43,550 bases of DNA from a virus, in IMG/VR virus record IMGVR_UViG_3300025280_000055, positions 1 to 43,550 of that record. One strand, 5' to 3'. The notes under the pieces were generated by a model that had not been told where the DNA came from, ran no database searches, and saw only the letters and a list, made by a program, of their open reading frames with translations. How positions within the stretch are numbered: the first letter of the stretch is position 1; every line of letters begins with the position of its first letter. Shown one piece after another: positions 1-5,696 of this stretch. Made by a program: the position numbers and the translations under genes.

Positions 1-7
1 GAATAAT

Positions 8-319
8 ATGGAAGAAGAAAAAAGAACAAAGATAGAGCTTAGGTTAGCACACCTACGGCAAGAGGCTGTGTCTTTGGGAGACTCTTTAACAGGGAGCGAC
101 CCAGAGTATATGCAAACTCTTGATGCGTGGTATGATGCAGTCAGAGAGATTGAAGAGATTGAATATGGAATGAGACCTCCATTTCTTTCTGGATACCTTG
201 CAATACCTAAAGGCATGGTGGTATTAAGAGGTGGAGACTATCCATTAATGGAAGGTCTTATTGATGAGAACTGCAAACTTGTGGTAACAGAAGAAGCTTT
301 AAAGAAAGCAAATCCATAG
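8..319 (+). CDS. Hypothetical early phage protein, 103 aa
   Basis: I do not recognise this protein. The N-terminal half is charged and helical (residues 1-55, rich in E, R and L). The C-terminal half contains a short hydrophobic stretch with FLSGYLAIPKGMVVL. Only seven bases precede the ATG, so the ribosome site cannot be judged. If the molecule is circular, an in-frame ATG lies at 43537 and a TGA just before it, so the protein could be at most eight residues longer. It is the first gene of the plus-strand early block and is followed by the structured tRNA region. Confidence 0.6.
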   Translation: MEEEKRTKIELRLAHLRQEAVSLGDSLTGSDPEYMQTLDAWYDAVREIEEIEYGMRPPFLSGYLAIPKGMVVLRGGDYPLMEGLIDENCKLVVTEEALKKANP

Positions 320-324
320 AAGCA

Positions 325-390
325 ATGCCTGAATGTCCTAGCAGAGTATCGCTGAATGACCTAGGTAAGCTTAAAACAGCTATGGATTAA
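325..390 (+). other. Short 21-codon ORF or hairpin-rich spacer
   Basis: An ATG at 325 opens 21 codons ending in TAA at 388-390 (MPECPSRVSLNDLGKLKTAMD in two pieces: MPECPSRVSL, NDLGKLKTAMD). There is no good Shine-Dalgarno sequence. The same stretch has two inverted repeats: CCTAG 337-341 with CTAGG 361-365 (CAG 342-344 with CTG 352-354 inside), and GCTTAA 369-374 with TTAAGC 387-392. It may be leader RNA rather than a gene; I cannot decide between the two. Confidence 0.25.
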
Positions 391-439
391 GCAGGGGGGA
401 AGAGCCTCATGGGCAGGTCCCGTGGACGAACTCCCCTGC
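391..439 (+). ncRNA. GC-rich nested hairpin upstream of tRNA-Cys
   Basis: The outer stem GCAGGGG (391-397) pairs perfectly with CCCCTGC (433-439). An inner stem CATGGG (408-413) pairs with CCCGTG (419-424), with one T-G wobble, around a five-base loop. Counting 391-440, 34 of 50 bases are G or C, against roughly one third in the rest of the window. No T-run follows, so it is not an intrinsic terminator. It lies six bases before the tRNA and may be a small structured RNA or a processing signal; no known family was recognised. Confidence 0.45.
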
Positions 440-444
440 ATTAT

Positions 445-516
445 AGACGAGGGACTGATTGGATAGGTGCTGGTCTGCAAAACCAGTTTAAGCGGGTTCG
501 ATTCCCGTCTCGTCTT
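445..516 (+). tRNA. tRNA-Cys (anticodon GCA)
   Basis: The cloverleaf can be drawn completely. The acceptor stem AGACGAG (445-451) pairs perfectly with CTCGTCT (509-515). The D stem is ACT/GGT. The anticodon stem CTGGT/ACCAG (470-474/482-486) holds the loop CTGCAAA, giving anticodon GCA (477-479), which reads TGC/TGT. The T arm (492-508) has the loop TTCGATT. The discriminator base is T516 and CCA is not encoded (TCAA follows), so host CCA addition would be needed. It is the only tRNA I found in the window. Confidence 0.95.
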
Positions 517-527
517 CAAAAGTATTA

Positions 528-625
528 GGCAGAGTTGAGAGTTGATACCGTGAGGTCAGCCAAGGGCTTTAGATAGGGTAACTTTCATTGCCCACTCGAA
601 TTGTAGTCCTTTTTGAGGCTCTGCC
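528..625 (+). ncRNA. Structured region closed by a 7-bp stem, downstream of tRNA-Cys
   Basis: GGCAGAG (528-534) is an exact complement of CTCTGCC (619-625) and would close a domain of about 98 nt. Inside, TG..ACC and GGTCA around 543-558 can form a short hairpin with a GTGA tetraloop, and GGGC/GCCC can form a second one. No convincing ORF covers it. The 3' edge sits about ten bases before the Shine-Dalgarno of the next gene (AAAGGAG, 637-643), so it may be a leader that influences that gene. The size and closing stem resemble a tRNA-like domain, but no T arm can be found. Confidence 0.35.
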
Positions 626-648
626 GACATTAAGTAAAGGAGAATAAA

Positions 649-942
649 ATGAAAAAAGCTGACTTTAGTGGAAAGCTAAAAGAACAAAAGATAGACAGGT
701 TAAATGATTATATATTTGAACTGGCATCTTGGTGTTATAATGTAGAAGGTAGTGCTTATATGAAAGAGATGCACGAAAGAACAGAAGAAACTGACCCTGG
801 TGGTTATGCTATAGGTAAGTTTCGTGATATGCAGAAAGACTTTGTGTGGTGGTATGGTGGATTAGATGCCGAGCACAGAAGACGATTAGCTAAAATAATA
901 TATGAAAGGAGGCAGAATCGTTATGAGCAAGAAGATAGATAA
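649..942 (+). CDS. Hypothetical early protein, 97 aa
   Basis: Preceded by a good ribosome site (AAAGGAG six to twelve bases before the ATG). The protein is small, charged and probably helical, with an aromatic middle (FVWWYGGLD near residues 64-72) and a basic C-terminus (RRRLAKIIYERRQNR). No family was recognised. Its last 20 bases overlap the start of the next gene, whose AGGAGG ribosome site lies inside this coding region, so the two are probably translationally coupled. Confidence 0.7.
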   Translation: MKKADFSGKLKEQKIDRLNDYIFELASWCYNVEGSAYMKEMHERTEETDPGGYAIGKFRDMQKDFVWWYGGLDAEHRRRLAKIIYERRQNRYEQEDR

Positions 943-1195
943 AGACAAGATAGTTGAGGGCTTAGAAGCAGCAAAGACTATATATCCTGAGATATTTGGA
1001 ACAAGTAGTTCTTTTGTTGATGACTTCAATAAAATGCTGGAGGTTATAGGACATAATCCTTCAGATAAAATGAAAGAAAAGTTAGAAAACCTAACAGAAG
1101 CGTCAGATAAGATGCTTAAACAAGAAGAAAAAACAAAACAATCAGTCAAAGCAGCACAAGCTGAGATTGATAAACTAAAGAAAGAAGGTATATAA
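923..1195 (+). CDS. Hypothetical coiled-coil early protein, 90 aa
   Basis: The start at 923 was chosen over the in-frame ATG at 902 because AAAGGAGG (906-913) lies at normal distance from 923 but after 902. The C-terminal half (about residues 50-90) is a run of K, E, Q and A with heptad-like spacing, suggesting a coiled coil. No enzyme motif is visible. The stop overlaps the next start (TAATG at 1193-1197), the usual sign of coupled translation. Confidence 0.75.
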   Translation: MSKKIDKDKIVEGLEAAKTIYPEIFGTSSSFVDDFNKMLEVIGHNPSDKMKEKLENLTEASDKMLKQEEKTKQSVKAAQAEIDKLKKEGI

Positions 1196-1734
1196 TGGGA
1201 TTTGATTTATACGGAGAAAATCCAAAAATGCGTAAACCTGCAGACAAGTTTCCTGTCTATGGCAAGTATGTAGATATGGGCTTTCAAGAAAAACAAAAGG
1301 TCTTTAAAAAAGATGAAGCTCTACAATCTATGTATTACAAAGAGATGTCTGAGTATGAAGAAGCTAACCCTGGTTTCTATTTTAGGAACAACTGTTGGTG
1401 GTGGAGACCATTGTGGAATTATGTTTGTGAAAACTGTCAAGATTTCCTTGATGATGATGATTGCGAAGCAGGTGGCTATAATGATGGTAAAATAATCAAC
1501 CAACGTAAAGCAGGCAAAATTGCCAAAAGGTTAAACTCTATGCTAGATGAAGGGATTGTCAAAGAGCATGAAGTTATGCATGAAGCAGAAAGACTTGCTG
1601 CTAAAGAGAACAATAAAGGCAAGGAGATTGATGATGAAGGTTACATGTGGGGAGCAAGCTATCCGTTCTGCGAAGATAATGTTAGAGAGTTTGCTAACTT
1701 CTGTGCTGAGTCAGGTGGTTTCAGTATATGTTAG
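1195..1734 (+). CDS. Conserved-looking phage protein with tryptophan-rich core, 179 aa
   Basis: Starts with MGFDLYGENP, an opening I have seen in uncharacterised phage proteins, followed by a distinctive core FRNNCWWWRPLW near residues 63-74. Cysteines in the middle (CENC) and C-terminal part (CEDN, CAES, C-terminal C) could bind metal or form structure, but the spacing does not match a known zinc finger. The role is unknown. It overlaps the previous stop by one base and the next small ORF by seven. Confidence 0.75.
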   Translation: MGFDLYGENPKMRKPADKFPVYGKYVDMGFQEKQKVFKKDEALQSMYYKEMSEYEEANPGFYFRNNCWWWRPLWNYVCENCQDFLDDDDCEAGGYNDGKIINQRKAGKIAKRLNSMLDEGIVKEHEVMHEAERLAAKENNKGKEIDDEGYMWGASYPFCEDNVREFANFCAESGGFSIC

Positions 1735-1802
1735 AAAACATGTTTGGGCTTTTAGTTATCATTCTTATTATACTTACCATTATTGGAAAGGTATTGAGAT
1801 AG
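1728..1802 (+). CDS. Putative 24-residue single-span membrane peptide
   Basis: An ATG at 1728 overlaps the end of the previous gene and opens 24 codons to TAG at 1800-1802. The peptide MLENMFGLL VIILIILTIIGKVLR is almost wholly one hydrophobic helix with a basic end. A weak purine stretch (AGGTGG, about ten bases upstream) could serve as ribosome site. Such small peptides can be membrane modulators or superinfection factors, but nothing proves this one is expressed. Confidence 0.4.
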   Translation: MLENMFGLLVIILIILTIIGKVLR

Positions 1803-1918
1803 CCTTGAGACTAAATAAGACTATTAACGAGTATTAAAAATAATTTTAATATTGCTTGGTATATTAAAGTATTTAATGTATTATTGAATATTGAGATTTG
1901 CTTAAAAAGAGGAGTTAT

Positions 1919-2080
1919 ATGGATACAGAACATACAACATATGTGATTAAATCTATTCCCAGAGACACCTGGAGAAAATTTAAGATAAGGTTTATGGAAG
2001 ATGGATTTGACACATGCAACAAAACGCTGTTAACAATCATAGATAAATATTCCAAAGGTGAGATTAATGTCTCAGGCTAG
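1919..2080 (+). CDS. Small putative ribbon-helix-helix DNA-binding protein, 53 aa
   Basis: The ATG at 1919 is preceded by AAGAGGAG at the right distance; an upstream in-frame TTG at 1898 has none. The protein follows the Arc/MetJ-like layout: a short beta strand (TYVIKSIP, residues 7-14), a helix (TWRKFKIRFMEDG), a turn and a second helix (TCNKTLLTIIDKYS). This is inferred from pattern, not a confirmed family match. It overlaps the next gene by 14 bases. The AT-rich stretch 1803-1918 upstream is gene-free, with several weak -10-like sequences but no clear promoter. It may be an early regulator. Confidence 0.6.
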   Translation: MDTEHTTYVIKSIPRDTWRKFKIRFMEDGFDTCNKTLLTIIDKYSKGEINVSG

Positions 2081-2834
2081 TCCTGTTGATATTGAAGGCA
2101 TTTATAAAGATTACATATCTAAAAAGAACGAAAAAAATAGAGCTGAACGTTACGTAGGCAAGGAAGAATACTACCACGCAAGCAGTACGGGCTCCTGTTC
2201 TAGAAAGATATGGTTTGAATCTATTCAGAAGGCTACGCCAACTGATGAGCCTGACAATAGAGCGCAGAGGCTTCTTCGTTTAGGAACGATTGTTCATGAT
2301 GACATACAAAATGCTTTGTTACAATACAATGTAACAATACATAGTAACAAAGAAAAAGAAAATAATATAAAAGAAAAAGAAACTAAATTCTTAGTAGAAA
2401 AGGAAATTATTTTACCTACCTTGAACGTCAGAGGTTTTTACGACCTTGTGACGTTAGCATCCGAGAAAGTTTACCTGTTTGATTTTAAGACTATGGCAAG
2501 TTATACTTGGAGTAGGAAGTTTGGGCATAACAAAGACCCTAATCCTTCAAGGCTTCACGAAATGCAACTTGGCACTTATGGGCTTGCAGTTAAAGAGGAG
2601 TTTGGTAGGCTTGATGGTATGTATCTTTGCTACTACAAGAAGGATGATTCTAGACTTAAAACTGTCCCTGTCGCTATGACTTATCTTGGTTATGCAGAGT
2701 CATATTGGAGGGATATTAACAAAGAACATAAACTTGGAATCCCTATGTTTAAGGAAGGTATATCACCTGCTTATCCGTGGATGTGCAATTACTGTCAGTT
2801 CAAGACTTTATGTTCGCCAGTAAACCTAAAATAG
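2067..2834 (+). CDS. Cas4/AddB-like PD-(D/E)XK nuclease with Fe-S cysteines
   Basis: 255 residues from the ATG at 2067 (AAAGGTGAG upstream; the GTG at 2058 overlaps that site). The nuclease signature is complete: H77 in GTIVHDD, D126 in GFYD, D139-F-K141 in FDFKT, and Q167...Y171 in MQLGTY. One cysteine near the N-terminus (C44 in GSCSRKIWF) plus C240, C243 and C249 near the C-terminus match the four-cysteine iron-sulphur layout of Cas4 and AddB nucleases. Known members resect DNA ends. Next to Rad52- and SSB-like genes, a role in phage recombination or replication is likely; CRISPR adaptation is not suggested, as no array or other cas gene is present. Confidence 0.85.
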   Translation: MSQASPVDIEGIYKDYISKKNEKNRAERYVGKEEYYHASSTGSCSRKIWFESIQKATPTDEPDNRAQRLLRLGTIVHDDIQNALLQYNVTIHSNKEKENNIKEKETKFLVEKEIILPTLNVRGFYDLVTLASEKVYLFDFKTMASYTWSRKFGHNKDPNPSRLHEMQLGTYGLAVKEEFGRLDGMYLCYYKKDDSRLKTVPVAMTYLGYAESYWRDINKEHKLGIPMFKEGISPAYPWMCNYCQFKTLCSPVNLK

Positions 2835-2842
2835 GAGTAAGC

Positions 2843-3307
2843 ATGATAAAAGAAAAAGACCTAAAGAAACTCCATGCCGAAACGCCTGTTAAAGAGAGGA
2901 AATACAGAGTTGGTAATACTTTTGAGTATAGTGGTAAAAAGTTTGCTAATATGCTTTGTTATGTTGATGCACGATATGTGCAGGACAAGCTTGATGAGAT
3001 TATAGGTGTCGGTAATTGGAGTTCTGATTTTACTGAAATCAAAGGAAGTTTATTCTGTAGGATAACTATTAGTTATCTTAGGGATGATAAAGAAATTGGA
3101 ATTGTTTCAAAGATGGATTGTGGAACAGAATCTAATGTAGAAAAACAAAAGGGCGAGGCTAGTGATGCTTTCAAAAGGGCAGCAGTTCATTTTGGTATTG
3201 GCAGGGATTTGTATAATCTTGATAATAGCAAACATAGAGTTGAAATGATAAAAGGCACTAATGGTAAGTATTACCCGCCCAAGAACTGGAAACCAGAACA
3301 AAAATAA
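2843..3307 (+). CDS. Rad52/Sak-family single-strand annealing protein
   Basis: 154 residues from the ATG at 2843, preceded by GGAG. The hallmark of the Rad52/Rad22 family is present at residues 103-124: KGEASDAFKRAAVHFGIG followed by RDLY. The N-terminal part (YSGKKFANMLCYVDARYV... GNWS) also fits the annealing core. Such proteins anneal complementary single strands during phage recombination-dependent replication and genome circularisation. It is short, lacking the C-terminal Rad51-binding part of eukaryotic Rad52, as is usual in phages. The nuclease upstream would generate its single-stranded substrate. Confidence 0.88.
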   Translation: MIKEKDLKKLHAETPVKERKYRVGNTFEYSGKKFANMLCYVDARYVQDKLDEIIGVGNWSSDFTEIKGSLFCRITISYLRDDKEIGIVSKMDCGTESNVEKQKGEASDAFKRAAVHFGIGRDLYNLDNSKHRVEMIKGTNGKYYPPKNWKPEQK

Positions 3308-3318
3308 CAAGGAGTACT

Positions 3319-3912
3319 ATGGAAGACATGAATGAAGTGTTTAATAGCTCTACTGAAAGCTCTGTTTATATAGAGGGCAATGAAGAGCCTAAGAAAAAGT
3401 TCATTCCAATAGAGCCTGGAGAATACACTGGTCACATTACAGAGTATTCATCTAGAATTGTTGAATGGACAAAGGACGAAGAATCTTTTAAAGCAAGAGT
3501 TCACAACTATAAGGTTGAACTTAAAGTTGCTGACGAAGAGTTTAATGGAAGAATCTTTCGCTCAAGTGGAATATTTCAATTCTTAGAGCCTCAGAAAGGA
3601 GATACGTTTGTTTCTAACAAAGGTGGGAACAAATCTTATCTTAGATTCTGTGAGGATATAGGAGTAGAGTGTGAAGAGGTTGAGCGTGAGGTTGACGGAG
3701 AGAAGCTTAAGGTTAAGCAACTACCTAATCTTACTGAGAAAGATGTGCTTGGAGCACCTGTTATAGGTGTGTTAAATTTTGGTAAATCATATAAAGATAA
3801 AAATGGGTTTACAAAAAAGCCAATGCAGGTCAAATTCATTAAGAAATGGGCTGATGGAGAAAGGTTGGATATTAAGACTGCAAAGGAAATTGAAGATGAT
3901 ATTCCATTCTAA
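3319..3912 (+). CDS. SSB-like protein with acidic DDIPF tail
   Basis: 197 residues, ribosome site AAGGAG before the ATG. The sequence is beta-rich in the middle (VELKVADEEFNGR, SYLRFCEDIGVE) and ends EIEDDIPF. The C-terminal D-D-I-P-F is the classical partner-docking tail of bacterial single-stranded-DNA-binding proteins. The fold itself is not obvious by eye, so it could belong to a phage SSB-like/DUF669 type family. Its position directly after the annealing protein supports a role in coating single-stranded DNA. Its last 17 bases overlap a small helix-turn-helix ORF. Confidence 0.7.
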   Translation: MEDMNEVFNSSTESSVYIEGNEEPKKKFIPIEPGEYTGHITEYSSRIVEWTKDEESFKARVHNYKVELKVADEEFNGRIFRSSGIFQFLEPQKGDTFVSNKGGNKSYLRFCEDIGVECEEVEREVDGEKLKVKQLPNLTEKDVLGAPVIGVLNFGKSYKDKNGFTKKPMQVKFIKKWADGERLDIKTAKEIEDDIPF

Positions 3913-4024
3913 AACATCAAAAAAGTTAATAAGTAAGGTTATGTATGCCTTTGGCGTAAAACCTACTAAAATAGCTAAAATAATAGGCGTATCTAGAGCA
4001 ACTGCTTATAGGTATGTCAAATAA
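3896..4024 (+). CDS. 42-residue helix-turn-helix miniprotein
   Basis: The start at 3896 lies inside the end of the SSB-like gene and has an AAAGGA about eight bases upstream; an alternative ATG at 3941 would leave 27 residues. The C-terminal part VKPTKIAKIIGVSRATAYRYVK (two segments: VKPTKIAKIIGV, SRATAYRYVK) is a very clean resolvase/Hin-type helix-turn-helix. It has no catalytic domain, so it may be a stand-alone DNA-binding regulator or the relic of a recombinase C-terminus. A strong terminator follows ten bases after the stop. Confidence 0.6.
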   Translation: MIFHSKTSKKLISKVMYAFGVKPTKIAKIIGVSRATAYRYVK

Positions 4025-4033
4025 TATTACGTC

Positions 4034-4094
4034 AAAACCTGTTGTGCCCCCTTATGTCCGCACACAATATGCCATAATACGCAACAGGTTTTTT
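4034..4094 (+). terminator. Intrinsic terminator with long, internally paired loop
   Basis: AAAACCTGTTG (4034-4044) pairs perfectly with CAACAGGTTTT (4082-4092), and the T-run continues to 4094. The loop of 37 bases itself has a small inverted repeat, TGTGC (4043-4047) with GCACA (4060-4064). It ends the first early segment (recombination genes) and separates it from the methyltransferase/helicase segment, so it is either leaky or antiterminated, or there is an unseen promoter downstream. Confidence 0.8.
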
Positions 4095-4123
4095 CGTTTC
4101 AACTAAGATAAAAAGGAGAAAAG

Positions 4124-4333
4124 ATGGGTAGAGCAATTTCTATGGAAAATGATATTGATGCCCTTTACAGAAGAGTAAGGGACATTGAAGATAAGGTTGA
4201 CCGCCTTATAACTGCTATGGACTTAATTATAAGTGCTACCGCTAAAAGTTCAGAACCTAATGGTAAGAAGGGAGAGGAAAAAAGTGAAGGGACAAAAGCT
4301 AAGAAAAAAACCGACAGTAAAGGAATTAAATAG
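4124..4333 (+). CDS. Hypothetical coiled-coil protein with lysine-rich tail, 69 aa
   Basis: AAAAAGGAG lies at normal distance from the ATG. Residues 5-35 (MENDIDALYRRVRDIEDKVD...) have clear heptad spacing, pointing to a short coiled coil; the remainder (from about residue 42) is a low-complexity K/E/S tail, probably disordered. No function is recognised. It is the first gene after the terminator and overlaps the next gene by 50 bases. Confidence 0.65.
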   Translation: MGRAISMENDIDALYRRVRDIEDKVDRLITAMDLIISATAKSSEPNGKKGEEKSEGTKAKKKTDSKGIK

Positions 4334-4583
4334 TAGGCTTTGCGACTTAGAAGGGTCTTATGAAAGAACAGTAATGCCTTTGCTAGAGTTTGTTCACAGG
4401 ATGGCACAGTCTACTGATGTGGCTTTTGCTGAATATCTTAGGTCAAAGGATGAGCTTGATGAATTTGTGTCTCACATGAAAAAAGTTAATCAAGATTTAT
4501 CTTCTAAGGATTCTGATAAAAGTGAAGAAGGAGATGATAAGGATGATTCAGACAGAACTGAGGATAGTATATCTGACAAGTAA
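4284..4583 (+). CDS. Hypothetical protein with acidic C-terminus, 99 aa (GTG start)
   Basis: No ATG near the start has a ribosome site, whereas GTG at 4284 is preceded by GGGAGAGG at six bases, so I place the start there. The N-terminus is basic (KGQKLRKKP), the centre is helical, and the last 30 residues are strongly acidic and serine-rich (SDKSEEGDDKDDSD), a DNA-mimic-like or disordered tail. The function is unknown. It lies in a different frame from the preceding gene and shares its last 41 bases with the next. Confidence 0.6.
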   Translation: MKGQKLRKKPTVKELNSRLCDLEGSYERTVMPLLEFVHRMAQSTDVAFAEYLRSKDELDEFVSHMKKVNQDLSSKDSDKSEEGDDKDDSDRTEDSISDK

Positions 4584-4872
4584 TGGTAGAAAATTTTTAT
4601 CAAGAGACCTTGCAGAAGATTATCAAAGATGTTACGATAATGAAAAGTTAGAAGAGGAGCTAAATATGATAGAGCAATTATCTATAGTTCTTGAAAGCGT
4701 TTTAAAGAAAAATAATTGGGGCATATATTATAAGTCAAGCCCTCTTGCAAATTTACCTGTTGATGGTGATGCACCTATATATAAAGTAAATGATGTAAGT
4801 TATGAATCTTTAATTGACGCTGTTAAGAGTGAAATTGTTTCTACGGAGGGAACGGATGATACACAAGGGTAA
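4543..4872 (+). CDS. Hypothetical protein, 109 aa
   Basis: The start at 4543 was chosen because AAGGAG lies about eight bases before it; the in-frame ATGs at 4522 and 4534 are too close to that site. The N-terminal segment YLTSNGRKFLSRDLAEDYQR looks like a short sensor or substrate-type helix-hairpin, but no family is certain. It overlaps both neighbours, indicating a tightly packed, coupled operon ending in the methyltransferase gene. Confidence 0.65.
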   Translation: MIQTELRIVYLTSNGRKFLSRDLAEDYQRCYDNEKLEEELNMIEQLSIVLESVLKKNNWGIYYKSSPLANLPVDGDAPIYKVNDVSYESLIDAVKSEIVSTEGTDDTQG

Positions 4873-5683
4873 TGCCCTTGACGTTCTTCCTACTCTTAAG
4901 AAAAAATCAGTACAAACGATAGTGACTAGCCCTCCGTATTGGGGGCTCAGAAATTATGACAATGACGAGCAGTTAGGGCAAGAAAATAGTCCTGAACAGT
5001 TTGTAGGAAAACTCGTCTCAATTTTTGGTTGTGCAAAAGATATTTTAAAAGATGAAGGAACGTTGTGGGTTAACATAGGAGATACATATTTCGGAGCGAA
5101 GGGAGGCTCTTGGAATGGAGATAACAGTATAACAACAGATAGTACGGGCGAACAATATAGATTAAAAAGAAAAGCTCCCCCAAAACACTCTTATCTTAAA
5201 ACTAAAGACCTTGTTGGTGTGCCTTGGATGTTTGCAGTAGCAATGCAAAAAGAAGGTTGGTACTTAAGGCAAGATATAATCTGGCACAAGCCTGTGCCTA
5301 TGCCAGAATCAGTTAATGATAGATTACAAAAATCTCACGAGCATATATTTTTATTCTCAAAGAAAAAACACTATTACTTTAACGCAGAAGCCATAGGTAC
5401 AAAAAAGAAACATGGAGAAGGCTGGGTTAGACGTCATGACGTTTGGGATATAGCCACATCAAATTATCAAGGAGCTCACTTTGCAGTTTTCCCCGAACCA
5501 CTTCCAGAATTATGTATTAAAGCAGGAAGCAGAGAAGGAGATGTTGTTCTTGATACTTTTATGGGAAGTGGAACGACTGCTTATGTAGCTCAAAGGCTTG
5601 GAAGGAAATGGATAGGCATAGAATTAAATGAAGATTACATTAAAATCATAAAGGACAGAACATCACAAACCGAACTATTTTAA
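4856..5683 (+). CDS. DNA methyltransferase (N4-cytosine/N6-adenine family)
   Basis: 275 residues from the ATG at 4856 (ACGGAGGG upstream). Catalytic motif IV is TSPPYW (residues 24-29). The AdoMet-binding motif DTFMGSGTT is near the C-terminus (233-241), followed by IGIELNEDY (254-262); this order, motif IV before motif I, is typical of beta-class enzymes (Pfam N6_N4_Mtase). SPPY is common in N4-cytosine enzymes, but adenine specificity is possible. No restriction endonuclease partner is adjacent, so it is probably an orphan methylase that protects phage DNA from host restriction or marks it for replication. Confidence 0.88.
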   Translation: MIHKGNALDVLPTLKKKSVQTIVTSPPYWGLRNYDNDEQLGQENSPEQFVGKLVSIFGCAKDILKDEGTLWVNIGDTYFGAKGGSWNGDNSITTDSTGEQYRLKRKAPPKHSYLKTKDLVGVPWMFAVAMQKEGWYLRQDIIWHKPVPMPESVNDRLQKSHEHIFLFSKKKHYYFNAEAIGTKKKHGEGWVRRHDVWDIATSNYQGAHFAVFPEPLPELCIKAGSREGDVVLDTFMGSGTTAYVAQRLGRKWIGIELNEDYIKIIKDRTSQTELF

Positions 5684-5696
5684 AGAAAGGTAATAA

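Noticed and set aside
320-440. Hammerhead ribozyme
   Set aside because: A CTGAATGA word is similar to CTGATGA, but has an extra base and no GAAA partner in the right place.
528-625. Second tRNA or intron-split tRNA
   Set aside because: A 7-bp closing stem is present, but there is no T arm with TTC and no anticodon arm.
886-1149. 87-codon minus-strand ORF
   Set aside because: It lies opposite a plus-strand gene with a good ribosome site and has the serine/leucine-rich look of an antisense frame.
1803-1918. Promoter in the AT-rich gap before the ribbon-helix-helix gene
   Set aside because: Several -10-like words occur, but no -35 at proper spacing stands out from the AT background.
2067-2834. 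Cas4-like gene as part of a CRISPR system
   Set aside because: No repeat-spacer array and no cas1 or cas2 were seen; neighbours are phage recombination genes.
3941-4024. 27-codon start for the helix-turn-helix miniprotein
   Set aside because: It has a poorer ribosome site than the start at 3896, though it cannot be fully excluded.
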